NCBI RefSeq assembly: GCF_016919405.1
Contig: NZ_CP070353.1
Span: 3,560,501-3,624,500, forward strand
Reading direction: 5' to 3'
Origin: Ensifer sp. PDNC004
GTDB taxonomy: Bacteria > Pseudomonadota > Alphaproteobacteria > Rhizobiales > Rhizobiaceae
Length of the DNA: 64,000 nt
Shown: positions 49,812 to 58,183 of the stretch, piece by piece
Layout of the letters: every line of letters begins with the position of its first letter
Numbering within the stretch: position 1 is the stretch's first letter
The notes under the pieces: generated by a model
What the model was told of the DNA's origin: nothing
Databases searched by the model: none
Seen by the model: the letters and a program-made list of their open reading frames with translations, nothing else
Made by a program: the position numbers and the translations under genes

Positions 49812-50840
49812 TCACTCCCCGCTGCGCAGCGCCTCGATCAGCGCTGCCATGTCGTCCGGCATCGGCGCTTCGAAATGCATGGTCTTGCCGGTCGACGGGT
49901 GCTCGAACTGCAGCATGAAGGCATGCAGCGCCTGGCGGTGGAACTGGTTGACGACGGCCTTGGCGGCATCCGGCAGAAGGTTCGCCTTGGTTCTGAAGGC
50001 GGCGCCGTACTCGGGATCGCCGATCAGCGGGTGGCCGATATGGGCCATATGTACGCGGATCTGATGGGTCCGGCCCGTTTCCAGGTGGCATTCGATCGTC
50101 GAGGCGAGCGAGGTGCCATCGGGCTTTTCGAGATAGCGCTCGACCACCTCGTAATGGGTGATGGCCTCGCGGGCGTCGTCGCTATCCTCACGCTTGACCG
50201 CGCGCTTCGTTCGGTCGCCGGCGCGGCCGAGCGGCGCGTCGATCGTGCCCTTCAACTGCCGTGGCCTGCCCCAGACGACCGCCCGGTAGGCGCGCTCGAG
50301 CGGGCCGGTGCGGCCGTGGTCGGCAAACTGGTCGGAGAGATGGCGATGGGCCGCATCGTTCTTGGCGACGACCATGACGCCGCTCGTCTCCTTGTCGAGG
50401 CGATGGACGATACCGGGGCGCTTGACGCCGCCGATACCCGATAGGCTGCTGCCGCAGTGGTGGATCAGGGCGTTGACGAGCGTGCCCGTCCAGTTGCCGG
50501 CGCCCGGATGCACGACGAGGCCGGCCGGCTTGCACAGCACGATCAGGTCGCTGTCCTCGTAGAGGACGTCGAGGGGGATGTTCTCTCCCTTCGGCTCGGG
50601 ATCTTCCGGCTCTGGCAGGTCGATCTCGAAGATGTCCCCCGGCTGCACCTTCTTCTTCGGCTCGCTCACCGGCTTGCCGTTGACCGACACGGCACCCTGC
50701 TCGATGAGAGCCTTGATACGGTTGCGGGAGAATTCACCCGAAAGTGCGTCCGTCAAGAAGGAATCGAGCCGTCCTGCGGCATCCTCGCCCGCCGTCAGGA
50801 CTTTCCTATTGGCCGTTGCTTGTTTAAAGGGGTCGTTCAT
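49812..50840 (-). CDS. RluA/RluD-family 23S rRNA pseudouridine synthase
   Basis: A 342-residue enzyme with an N-terminal S4 RNA-binding domain (about 20-80, RLDSFLTDALSGEFSRNRIKALIEQG) and a catalytic domain with the nucleophile D149 in GIVHRLDKETSG. RluD modifies helix 69 of 23S rRNA and is the closest match by layout. The ATG at 50840 is favoured over one at 50879. It is divergent from the next gene, with a 29-base gap. Confidence 0.93.
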   Translation of the reverse strand: MNDPFKQATANRKVLTAGEDAAGRLDSFLTDALSGEFSRNRIKALIEQGAVSVNGKPVSEPKKKVQPGDIFEIDLPEPEDPEPKGENIPLDVLYEDSDLIVLCKPAGLVVHPGAGNWTGTLVNALIHHCGSSLSGIGGVKRPGIVHRLDKETSGVMVVAKNDAAHRHLSDQFADHGRTGPLERAYRAVVWGRPRQLKGTIDAPLGRAGDRTKRAVKREDSDDAREAITHYEVVERYLEKPDGTSLASTIECHLETGRTHQIRVHMAHIGHPLIGDPEYGAAFRTKANLLPDAAKAVVNQFHRQALHAFMLQFEHPSTGKTMHFEAPMPDDMAALIEALRSGE

Positions 50841-50869
50841 TCCGTTAAAAATCCGAAAAAAGGCCAGCC

Positions 50870-51253
50870 ATGACCACAATCGAGCCCGATGACCAGGAAG
50901 ACAAGCCGCTAGATCCGGCGATGGAAAATGTCCGCCGCAAGATGGTGAAGCTGCAGCTCGTCTCGGCAGGCGTCATGTTGGTCATGCTTATGGCTGTCCT
51001 TGGAACGATTGTCTACAAGCTGACGCGCACGGATGAGAAAGCGCCGGCCCAGACGTCCGCCGCCGTCGTTCCGAGCGAGGCGCCGCTCAACGCCGTTGCC
51101 GCGCTGCCTGCCGGCTTCACCGTGACGAATGTCGCGCTTTCGGGCTCGCAGGTGCTGTTCTACGGCAACCTGCCCGGCGCCGAGCTGCGTGCGATCGTCT
51201 TCGACATTGGCACCGGCCGTATCGTCGCGGATATCACCGTACGGACGAACTGA
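50870..51253 (+). CDS. Small single-pass membrane protein, conserved-looking, unknown function
   Basis: A 127-residue protein with an acidic cytoplasmic start, one membrane helix (about 29-49, LVSAGVMLVMLMAVLGTIVY) and a small periplasmic beta domain (about 75-127) ending in RIVADITVRTN. It overlaps by four bases with the following methyltransferase unit only in spacing terms (stop 51253, next ATG 51258), so translation is probably coupled. No function can be assigned. Confidence 0.85.
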   Translation: MTTIEPDDQEDKPLDPAMENVRRKMVKLQLVSAGVMLVMLMAVLGTIVYKLTRTDEKAPAQTSAAVVPSEAPLNAVAALPAGFTVTNVALSGSQVLFYGNLPGAELRAIVFDIGTGRIVADITVRTN

Positions 51254-51257
51254 CGGC

Positions 51258-52094
51258 ATGTCCGGCGCCCTCCCGCCCGTCCTGCGCATCGACGATCCCG
51301 CCGATCCCCGGATCGCTGGTTTCGTCTCGATCAAGGAGCGCGATCTGACGGGGCGGCAGGGCCGCTTCATTGCCGAGGGCACCGTGGTGCTGCGCATGCT
51401 CGCCGCCGCGCACGCGGCCGGCCGCGGTTTTGCCGCCGAGGCCCTCCTGCTTCTGGAAAACCGTCTGGAGGGCGTCGGCGACATTCTTCGGCGTTTCCCG
51501 CCTGACGTGCCGGTCTATGTGGCGAACGCGCAGGTGTTCGACGCGATCGCCGGCTTCAACATGCATCGCGGCGTTCTGGCGCTCGGGCGCCGCGAAGGCG
51601 AGCCGGATCGCGATGCGCTGATCGCGTCGCTGCCCACGTCGAGCCTGGTGCTGGCGGCGTGCGGCATCTCCAACCACGACAACATGGGTGCGCTTTTCCG
51701 CAACGCCGCGGCCTTTGGGGTCGATGCGGTGCTGATGGACGAGACGAGCTGTGATCCGATGTATCGCAAGGCGATCCGCGTTTCTGTCGGCTCCGTGCTG
51801 GCGGTGCCTTTCGCTCGCGAGGGTTCCGTCGCCGCCATGCTGGAGCGGCTGCACGATGCAGGTTTTGCGATCTGGGGGCTGTCGCCGGCAGGAACGACAG
51901 ACATCGGCGCAATCCCTCCGGCACCGCGCACGGCGCTTCTGATGGGGACCGAGGGCGAGGGACTGCCGCAAGCGGTGATGACCGCGATCCAGACCGCGCG
52001 CATCCGCCAGCGGCCGGGGCTCGACAGCCTCAACGTGTCGACCGCGGCCGGCATCGCATTGCACCAGGTGGCATTGATCAACGGCCGGATCTGA
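51258..52094 (+). CDS. SpoU/TrmH-family RNA 2'-O-methyltransferase
   Basis: A 278-residue SPOUT methyltransferase. An N-terminal RNA-binding part (about 1-100) precedes the trefoil-knot domain with motif 1 ISNHDNMGALFRNAAAFGVDAV (conserved Asn and Arg), motif 2 LLMGTEGEGLP, and motif 3 LDSLNVSTAAGIALHQ. The target (tRNA or rRNA ribose) cannot be decided. It begins four bases after the preceding stop codon. Confidence 0.92.
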   Translation: MSGALPPVLRIDDPADPRIAGFVSIKERDLTGRQGRFIAEGTVVLRMLAAAHAAGRGFAAEALLLLENRLEGVGDILRRFPPDVPVYVANAQVFDAIAGFNMHRGVLALGRREGEPDRDALIASLPTSSLVLAACGISNHDNMGALFRNAAAFGVDAVLMDETSCDPMYRKAIRVSVGSVLAVPFAREGSVAAMLERLHDAGFAIWGLSPAGTTDIGAIPPAPRTALLMGTEGEGLPQAVMTAIQTARIRQRPGLDSLNVSTAAGIALHQVALINGRI

Positions 52095-52142
52095 GGGGGC
52101 GCGCTGGTGTGAGGGCAGACAGTCCGCGACGGCAGCGGGCGC

Positions 52143-53366
52143 CTACTCGCGCGGAAGAATATCCTTGACGCGCTTCGCCAGGCTTTTTCTGTTGGCTGTG
52201 CCTTCTTCCTCGCCCGAGAGCAGGCCGAGGATGGGAGAGGTGGCGCCCTCATTCGCCGCCGTAAGGGCGACCATGCCTGCGGCGATTGCTGCGACTTCGT
52301 CGCGCAGCGCCTCGTCATGGGCTGAGGACTTGGAGTTGGTCAGGCGCTCCGAAAGGGCGGTGGCGCGATTGCGCAGATCGCCGGCGGCGACAATGGAGCC
52401 GGAATCCCCGTTTGCCAATTCGACCGGCGCTGCAGCACCATTGCCCGCCTGCTCGGATGCCGGCTTGCGGTCGCGGCGCAAGGGAAAGGCGACGCCGGCG
52501 GCGCGCAGGGCCTTGGCGGCGTCACGCATTTCCTGATTGGTGTCCTTCACCTTGGCCTTCAATCTCTCGATTTCACCGGCGCGCCTTTCGAGCGCGCTCT
52601 CGCGATCGGCGCTGGTTGCCATTTCGCGCGCAAGCTTGTCTTCCAACCGGTGCAGGCGGGTTTCGTCGCGCGACAGGCGGAGTTCCATTTCCTTTGCATG
52701 GGTGGTCTCGGTCTTCAAGTCGCCGCGCAGGGCTTCGCGCTCGTCGCGCAGCGTGGCAATCCGGCTTTTCAGATGCTCGACCTCTGTGTCGCGTGCGGCC
52801 AGGTTGATCCGCAGATTGTCGGTCTCGGCAGCATCCTGGGCGCGCTGAACGTCACGCTTCCTGATCTCGTCGGCCTTGCCGGCGTTGTCCCGCTCGACGC
52901 TGTCGAGCGTCGCCTTCATCCGCTCCAGGCGCTGTTCGAACTGGCGGATGGCCGAGCGCATGTCTGCCGCCTCGACGTTCATGTCGGCAAGCTGGGCATG
53001 CAGATCGGCGTTTTCGCCGCTGAGGCGACGGGCCTCCTGCAGGCTCTTCTCGTTTGTGAGCATCAGTGACACGCCTTTGTCCCGTTCGCGCTTCAGGGCC
53101 TGAAGCGTGCGGGCGTTCTCGGCGGCAAAAGCGGCGCGGGCCGCATCCTTCTGCGCGCGCACCTCCTGGGGGCTGAGCGGCATCGTCGCCTTCAGCCGGT
53201 CCTCGGCGAAACGCACGATGCGGCGGTGGATCGCCGGTGCGACCAGGAGACCGATGATGATCGCCGTCAGAAAGCCCAGGGCAAAGAGAAGCGAGAATTG
53301 GATCACGAGCTGGCCGTTTCGAAACTGGACCGGAAACCGAACCGCCTGCCCGGCCACAACGGGCAC
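52143..53366 (-). CDS. Membrane-anchored long coiled-coil protein
   Basis: A 407-residue protein with an N-terminal membrane helix (about 24-46, LLFALGFLTAIIIGLLVAPA) and a long coiled coil (about 80-300) of Lys/Glu/Arg/Ala heptads, followed by a low-complexity linker and a short C-terminal helix. No enzymatic domain is seen. A GTG start at 53366 with GGAG eight bases before is used. The form suggests a scaffold or polar/septal organiser, but that is only inference from shape. Confidence 0.87.
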   Translation of the reverse strand: MPVVAGQAVRFPVQFRNGQLVIQFSLLFALGFLTAIIIGLLVAPAIHRRIVRFAEDRLKATMPLSPQEVRAQKDAARAAFAAENARTLQALKRERDKGVSLMLTNEKSLQEARRLSGENADLHAQLADMNVEAADMRSAIRQFEQRLERMKATLDSVERDNAGKADEIRKRDVQRAQDAAETDNLRINLAARDTEVEHLKSRIATLRDEREALRGDLKTETTHAKEMELRLSRDETRLHRLEDKLAREMATSADRESALERRAGEIERLKAKVKDTNQEMRDAAKALRAAGVAFPLRRDRKPASEQAGNGAAAPVELANGDSGSIVAAGDLRNRATALSERLTNSKSSAHDEALRDEVAAIAAGMVALTAANEGATSPILGLLSGEEEGTANRKSLAKRVKDILPRE

Positions 53367-53467
53367 GGCAGGCGCTCCATCTTCCGTTTCCTTGCACTAA
53401 ACATGACGTTTCGTGCGCTGCAAGTCTATGGTGCCGGATTTTGCGACAGGCAGGTCCGGCAACGGTC

Positions 53468-54061
53468 TTAGAAGGGATTCCAGGTCGGATTCTGGGTCAT
53501 CTTGAGGTAGCCGACATTGACGCCGAGGCGTGCGCCGATGCCGGTGCGGATCGGCACCACGACGATGTTCTCGTCGGTCAGCACCGTCATGCCGACGCCG
53601 GCAACCACATAGGCGGAGCCGGAGACGCCGCCGAAGCGCTTGTAGAGCGCCGGCACGCTCGGCAGATTGTAGACGAGCATCATGGCGCGGCTGCCTTGGC
53701 CGCCCCAGTCGATACCGAGCGACGGACCCTGCCAGAAGACGCTGTGCTGTCCGGCATTCTTGGTGTTGAGTTCGCCTTCGCCATAGGTGAGGCCCGCGAT
53801 GAACGCGCCTGAGCCTTCCTGTCCGAGAATGTAGCCGTTCGGCAAGCCGTAGCGTTCAAAGGCACGTTCGACAACCTTGGCAAGGCCGCCGGAGGTTTCT
53901 CCGAAGAAGCCGTGACCGGCATCGACGATTTCCTGCATGGTGTATTGGCTGTTGTTGTTCGCCGACTGGGCGTGCGCGACGGACAGGGCGCCGGCGACCA
54001 GAAACATCGTGGCCAGGACAACACGACCAGCCGATGTGGCAGCCTTCATGATCTGATGCAT
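53468..54061 (-). CDS. eipA: Envelope integrity protein EipA (DUF1134)
   Basis: A 197-residue periplasmic protein: signal peptide (about 1-31, ending AHAQ), then the DUF1134 beta fold with FFGETSGGLAKVVERAF, FIAGLTYGEGEL, GPSLGIDWGGQGSRAMMLVYNLP, RFGGVSGSAYVVAGVG and RTGIGARLGVNVGYLK. In Brucella EipA supports envelope stress resistance and is reported to be activated by CtrA. GGAGG lies just before tandem ATGs at 54064 and 54061. A near-match CtrA box sits about 120 bases upstream. Confidence 0.9.
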   Translation of the reverse strand: MHQIMKAATSAGRVVLATMFLVAGALSVAHAQSANNNSQYTMQEIVDAGHGFFGETSGGLAKVVERAFERYGLPNGYILGQEGSGAFIAGLTYGEGELNTKNAGQHSVFWQGPSLGIDWGGQGSRAMMLVYNLPSVPALYKRFGGVSGSAYVVAGVGMTVLTDENIVVVPIRTGIGARLGVNVGYLKMTQNPTWNPF

Positions 54062-54178
54062 CATATCCTCCGTCAGGCGCGAAATTTGCTCGCTTGCGGG
54101 TTTGCAGTGGCCGACAGTCAGATCACTGCGCGGCCAGGTGGGGTCTGGACCAATTCCATGCAATTTGAACCGATGGTC

Positions 54179-54195
54179 TTAACAATCGGTTTACC
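54179..54195. promoter_or_regulatory. Near-consensus CtrA box between eipA and chpT
   Basis: TTAA, CAATCGG, TTTACC differs from TTAA-N7-TTAAC at one position. It lies in the divergent promoter region and could serve either gene. Confidence 0.5.
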
Positions 54196-54335
54196 AAATG
54201 TGGTGTCATTATGTTCCACTGATGAACGGCTGCGCCGGGCAGCTCATGACTTGCGTCTTCACGCAGGAGGCTTTACCGGCATGACCACGGCGCGTGCCAT
54301 GGGCGAGGGCCGATGGCACCAAACAAGGAACTAAG

Positions 54336-54986
54336 ATGGCAACGAATCCGAACCTGACATTGACGGGACCCGATCTGGCCGCGCTTCTGTGCAGCCGGGT
54401 TTGCCACGACATCATTTCCCCGGTCGGCGCCATCAACAACGGCCTGGAATTGCTCGACGAGGGCGGCGCCGATGCCGATGCGATGGATCTCATCCGCACG
54501 AGCGCGCTCAACGCCTCGGTCCGGCTGAAGTTTGCACGCCTTGCCTTCGGCGCGTCGGGCTCGGTCGGTGCGTCGATCGATACCGGCGAAGCGGAAAAGG
54601 CGGCGAAGGATTTTGCCGCGGCCGAGAAGAAGACCGAGGTCAACTGGCACGGCCCGCGGGCGATCATTGCCAAGAACCGGGTCAAGCTGCTCCTGAACCT
54701 CTTCCTGATCGCCTACGGCGCCATTCCGCGCGGCGGCTCGATCGACGTGACGCTCGAGAACCCGGAGTTCGACGCCGTGTTCACGCTCGTTGCCAAGGGC
54801 CGGATGATGCGCGTGCCTCCAAGGCTGGTGGAACTCCTGTCCGGCACGCCGGAAGAGGCCGTCGACGCCCATTCGATCCAGCCCTACTACACGGTGCTTC
54901 TCGGCGAGGAGGCGGGCATGGAAATCGCCGTCACCTCGACCGGCGAGGAAATCATCTTCACCGCCAAGATGCAGCCTGAGGTTTAA
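54336..54986 (+). CDS. chpT: Histidine phosphotransferase ChpT
   Basis: Relays phosphate from hybrid kinase CckA to CtrA and CpdR. The 216-residue protein has the phospho-accepting H24 in RVCHDIISPVGAINNGLELL, a dimerising helical hairpin and a degenerate kinase-like C-terminal domain lacking ATP motifs (IIAKNRVKLLLNLFLIAYGAIP). The ATG at 54336 follows AAGGAA. CtrA, its substrate, is about 1 kb away. Confidence 0.94.
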   Translation: MATNPNLTLTGPDLAALLCSRVCHDIISPVGAINNGLELLDEGGADADAMDLIRTSALNASVRLKFARLAFGASGSVGASIDTGEAEKAAKDFAAAEKKTEVNWHGPRAIIAKNRVKLLLNLFLIAYGAIPRGGSIDVTLENPEFDAVFTLVAKGRMMRVPPRLVELLSGTPEEAVDAHSIQPYYTVLLGEEAGMEIAVTSTGEEIIFTAKMQPEV

Positions 54987-55028
54987 GTCGGCGGCGCCAG
55001 GCGCCCCGATTTTTTGACGTCTCGACAG

Positions 55029-55054
55029 CCGCCGGGTGCCATCGCATCCGGCGG
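55029..55054 (+). other. Hairpin after chpT
   Basis: CCGCCGGGTGC, loop CATC, GCATCCGGCGG: eleven pairs including one G-U. No U-run follows; probable weak terminator or 3'-end stabiliser. Confidence 0.5.
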
Positions 55055-55239
55055 AATCGTATCTGCCAAAGGCGTTTCACTGTCACCTGAATCTTAGAAA
55101 ACTTAATATTTTCAGCGGGTTGATCTCGCGCGAAAAAGATTCGTTAAGCAAACTCCGTAACGAAATCTTTCCCAAATTTGTATAGAGTTGTTTCAGTAAT
55201 GCCGATACGCGTATAGGTAAGTGGCGAAGGGAGTTGGAC

Positions 55240-55602
55240 ATGCGACGTTTGATGATTGCCGACGGCTCGGATGTCGTCCGGAAAGTTGGAAAACGTATCC
55301 TCTCCGGTATGGGCTTCATGGTTTACGAGGCGTCGAACAGCCTCGAGGCGCTCGTGCGCTGCGAAGCGGAACTCCCGAACATCCTGATCATCGACGCGGG
55401 TCTTGAAGGCGCGCTTGAGCTTATCGGCAACATTCGCCGGCTGCCGAACGGCCCGTCGGTGCGGATTTATTACTGCGTCGTCGAGGCGGACCTGAAGAAG
55501 ATGATGGCCGGCAAGCGGGCTGGTGCCGACGACTTCCTGCTGAAGCCTTTCGACCGAAAGATCCTGACCAGCGTTTTCGCGAGCCAGTCGATGGCGGCCT
55601 GA
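55240..55602 (+). CDS. Single-domain response-regulator-like protein with atypical active site
   Basis: A 120-residue receiver-fold protein with no output domain. D52 is in the phospho-acceptor position (LIIDAGLEG) and K102 is the conserved lysine (LLKPFD). The usual acidic pair is D8-G9 instead of D-D/E-D, and Cys79 replaces the switch Thr/Ser (IYYCVVEA). It may be phosphorylated poorly or act as a constant-state partner. Position between chpT and ctrA suggests a place in the CtrA relay. AAGGGAG precedes the ATG at 55240; a TTG at 55234 is less likely. It is not an evident CpdR. Confidence 0.85.
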   Translation: MRRLMIADGSDVVRKVGKRILSGMGFMVYEASNSLEALVRCEAELPNILIIDAGLEGALELIGNIRRLPNGPSVRIYYCVVEADLKKMMAGKRAGADDFLLKPFDRKILTSVFASQSMAA

Positions 55603-55635
55603 GCCGCCTTATCCTGGCATCCTTGCAGCGAAATC

Positions 55636-55662
55636 AAGCCGTGGCGTTTGCCGCGGCTTTTT
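55636..55662 (+). terminator. Terminator after the receiver gene
   Basis: AAGCCGTGGC, loop GTTT, GCCGCGGCTT (one G-U) followed by TTTG. Confidence 0.85.
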
Positions 55663-55789
55663 GTTGTGCCAACCCGGCGCCGAGCAGGCTTTCGATCAGC
55701 GCGAAAGGGAGGGCGGCAGATGCGGTACGCCCCGGGATCCGAGGGAACATCATCGCAGAAGAGGCGAGCGCGGTCGTTTCCGCGCAAAA

Positions 55790-55816
55790 CAAAACCCGCC
55801 TCATAGGCGGGTTTTG
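55790..55816 (-). terminator. Terminator after ctrA
   Basis: CAAAACCCGCC, loop TCATA, GGCGGGTTTTG. In the minus direction it is followed by a T-rich stretch, fitting termination of ctrA about 60 bases after its stop codon. Confidence 0.9.
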
Positions 55817-55876
55817 CGAAACTCTCGAATGTCGGGCCCGCATCATGCGGGGATCGGTGCAAGCCCTGGCAGGGAA

Positions 55877-56578
55877 TCAGGCAGTTTCGGCGTATTCGGC
55901 ACCATCCGGCTCGCGCAGCACATAGCCGCGGCCCCAGACGGTTTCGATGTAGTTGGCGCCGCCGGCGGCGTTTGCAAGCTTCTTGCGCAGCTTGCAGATG
56001 AAGACGTCGATGATCTTCAGTTCCGGCTCGTCCATACCGCCGTAGAGGTGGTTCAGGAACATTTCCTTGGTGAGCGTCGTGCCCTTGCGCAGCGAGAGCA
56101 GCTCGAGCATCTGGTATTCCTTGCCGGTCAGGTGGACGCGCTGTCCGCCCACTTCAACCGTCTTGGCATCCAGGTTGACGATAAGCTCGCCGGTGGAGAT
56201 GACCGACTGGGCGTGGCCCTTGGAGCGGCGGACGATCGCATGAATGCGAGCGACCAGTTCGTCCTTGTGGAACGGCTTGGTCATGTAGTCGTCTGCGCCG
56301 AAGCCCAGGCCGCGAACCTTGTCTTCGATGCCGGCCATGCCCGAAAGAATCAGGATGGGTGTCTTCACCTTGGAAAGACGCAGCGTTCTCAAGACTTCGT
56401 AGCCGGACATATCCGGCAGGTTGAGGTCAAGAAGGATGATGTCATAGTCATAAAGTTTGCCGAGATCGACGCCTTCTTCACCGAGATCGGTGGTGTAGAC
56501 GTTGAAACTCTCGGACTTGAGCATCAGCTCAATGCTCTGAGCCGTTGCACTGTCGTCTTCAATTAATAGAACCCGCAT
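55877..56578 (-). CDS. ctrA: Cell-cycle master regulator CtrA
   Basis: OmpR-family response regulator controlling replication initiation, division, motility and envelope genes in alphaproteobacteria. The 233 residues contain the receiver (E8/D9/D10 pocket region, phospho-acceptor D51 in [12 protein letters not shown] in [10 protein letters not shown]) and the winged-helix DNA-binding domain (about 125-225, [30 protein letters not shown]). The ATG at 56578 follows AGGGGAAG. The upstream region has four GANTC sites and TTAA half-sites, fitting methylation and autoregulated control. Confidence 0.97.
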   Translation of the reverse strand: MRVLLIEDDSATAQSIELMLKSESFNVYTTDLGEEGVDLGKLYDYDIILLDLNLPDMSGYEVLRTLRLSKVKTPILILSGMAGIEDKVRGLGFGADDYMTKPFHKDELVARIHAIVRRSKGHAQSVISTGELIVNLDAKTVEVGGQRVHLTGKEYQMLELLSLRKGTTLTKEMFLNHLYGGMDEPELKIIDVFICKLRKKLANAAGGANYIETVWGRGYVLREPDGAEYAETA

Positions 56579-56683
56579 ATTCTTCCCCTTTTCCGCCGCC
56601 CAAGGTTGTCGTGGCACCCTTACGCGATACGGATCCAGTCGTTGCCTGATTTGGAGGCTGCCACCAAATGGTTAACAAATTCT

Positions 56684-56812
56684 GATTCCCTCTGGCAAGG
56701 TGTATCGAGTTTGTTAAATATTTTTAGCAGTCTCCTGATTTCAAACGTGAATCCAGAACGGCTAATCTCATGTGAAACATGAGGAAATCCCGTTATCTGA
56801 CTCTTCTGACTC
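56684..56812. promoter_or_regulatory. ctrA upstream region: four GANTC (CcrM) sites and a palindrome
   Basis: GANTC occurs at 56684-56688, 56749-56753, 56799-56803 and 56808-56812, four times in 129 bases. Between them CTCATGT-GAA-ACATGAG (56767-56783) is a perfect 7+7 inverted repeat. TTAA motifs near 56672, 56713 and 56814 are possible CtrA half-sites. CcrM methylation coupled to GcrA controls ctrA promoters in related bacteria. Confidence 0.65.
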
Positions 56813-57019
56813 GTTAATGCCGGGGCGGTCACATTTCGTGCCTCAGCATTTACGGAGCCTTAAATCATCACGCCTATGATTAACGATGCCCGTAAACGAA
56901 AGGTTACCAGCGGTAGGCTTTTGTTAATATCGCTGAAGATTTTTCGTTTCCGGCCCTGTTCGGGCCGGCTCGCGGGCAAATCAGTAACCGGGGTCTCGTT
57001 ATCCACGGGAGTATTGCGT

Positions 57020-57370
57020 ATGAAAGCACGTGAGAGCCTTGTCCGCCTGAAGGAGTTTCAGGTCCGGGAGAAGCAGCGTCAGCTGAACCAGCTTCAGATG
57101 ATGATGGCTGAGTTCGAACGGATGACCAAGGATCTGGAAAATCAGATTATTTTCGAGGAGAAGAAGTCGGGTATCTCCGATCCCCAGCACTTCGCCTATC
57201 CCACCTTCGCCAAGGCCGCACGTCAGAGAGCCGACAATCTTCAGGTCTCCATTCGCGAGCTGAAGACGCAGCAGGATGCTGCCGAACTCGCGCTCGAAGA
57301 AGTGCAGGCCGAATACGCGAAGGCGGCGGCCCTCGAAGAGCGGGACACGTCGACCCGCCTGCGGGCATAG
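57020..57370 (+). CDS. fliJ: Flagellar export protein FliJ
   Basis: A 116-residue, nearly all-helical, charged protein with the FliJ-type antiparallel coiled coil (ESLVRLKEFQVREKQRQLNQLQMMMAEFERM). FliJ is the stalk-like chaperone of the flagellar export ATPase FliI. The ATG at 57020 with GGGAG upstream fits; the open frame extends into the promoter region but is non-coding there. Proximity to ctrA matches Caulobacter, where fliI-fliJ adjoin ctrA. fliI itself is not in this window. Confidence 0.87.
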   Translation: MKARESLVRLKEFQVREKQRQLNQLQMMMAEFERMTKDLENQIIFEEKKSGISDPQHFAYPTFAKAARQRADNLQVSIRELKTQQDAAELALEEVQAEYAKAAALEERDTSTRLRA

Positions 57371-57696
57371 CTGCGGCTCCTGCGCCACAATCCGGCGCAG
57401 CGGGCCGTAACGTCTTGGTCCAAAGGGTGATTTTAACCCCGAGCCGGATGCGGCAAGGGGGATTTGTCCGTTGGACGGGCCGACAGCCCGTTTCGGAGCA
57501 GATGGTTCCATCCTTGACGGATCATGCGGTTGGCATGATCCGATCCGGCACGATCGTGACAAGACAAAAAGACCCGCCCCGATGCCTCGGCATCCGGGCG
57601 GGTCTTCTCATTTCGGGACCGACAGCGCCGTTGGTTCTTTCAAGGTGCACGCGATTTCGATATAAGATTCGTGCCGCGGCCGCAGGCGCAGGTGTC
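57371..57696. other. Intergenic region between fliJ and the convergent acetyltransferase gene
   Basis: A 326-base gap. Apart from the bidirectional terminator at 57566-57612 nothing gene-like was seen. Confidence 0.5.
57566..57612. terminator. Bidirectional terminator between convergent genes
   Basis: GACCCGCCC...GATGC, loop CTCG, GCATC...GGGCGGGTC form a 14-pair stem with one C-C mismatch. AAAAA on the left acts as a U-run for the leftward gene and TTCTCATTT on the right for the rightward one. Confidence 0.9.
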
Positions 57697-57978
57697 TCAA
57701 CCCTGGATGACGTCCTGCCATTCGGGATGCCGCATCGCCTGGGCTTTCATGAAAGGGCAGAGGGGGATAATCTTCCAGCCGCCCTTGCGGGCTTCCTCGA
57801 TTGCATGCTTGGCCAGGGCCTGGCCGACGCCCGTGCCGCGCAGGGCATCCGGAACGAGCGTGTGATCGACGATGATCAGTTGCGGCGAGGTGCGCGAATA
57901 GGTCATTTCACCGGTATGGCCTTCGACTGATGTCGAGTAGCGGCCGTGCGATCCGGTTTCCTCGTGCATGATTTCCAT
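57697..57978 (-). CDS. YjdJ-type GNAT acetyltransferase
   Basis: A 93-residue short GNAT-like protein: GEMTYSRTSPQLIIVDHTLVP, the acetyl-CoA loop RGTGVGQALAKHAIEEAR and a C-terminal IIPLCPFMKAQAMRHPEWQDV with the Cys-Pro/His pattern of the N-acetyltransferase_2 family. Substrate unknown. The ATG at 57978 follows AAGGAAGG; a longer frame to 58092 is rejected. Confidence 0.88.
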   Translation of the reverse strand: MEIMHEETGSHGRYSTSVEGHTGEMTYSRTSPQLIIVDHTLVPDALRGTGVGQALAKHAIEEARKGGWKIIPLCPFMKAQAMRHPEWQDVIQG

Positions 57979-58113
57979 GGCAACCTTCCTTGGAACGGGT
58001 TTGTCTGCGTGGAAGCTAGCGCAGTTTTTCGCAAATCGGAATCGCCCGCTCGGCCATCGCCGGTGCACAGTGCGTTCGCGAAACGCAACCAATGCCGGTC
58101 CGCACGGGACCTT

Positions 58114-58155
58114 TAAAAACGACGGCGGCGGCCCCGGGGAACCCGGAGCCGCCGC
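58114..58155 (-). terminator. Terminator after sciP
   Basis: GCGGCGGC/GCCGCCGC (58125-58132 with 58148-58155) plus an inner CCGGG/CCCGG stem; in the minus direction GTTTTTAAAG follows. Confidence 0.82.
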
Positions 58156-58183
58156 GCGACCTATGGCCCTGTGATGGGCGAAA

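Noticed and set aside
56862..56897. Full CtrA box upstream of fliJ
   Set aside because: TTAA tetramers are present but the spacing to the next half-site is not seven bases.
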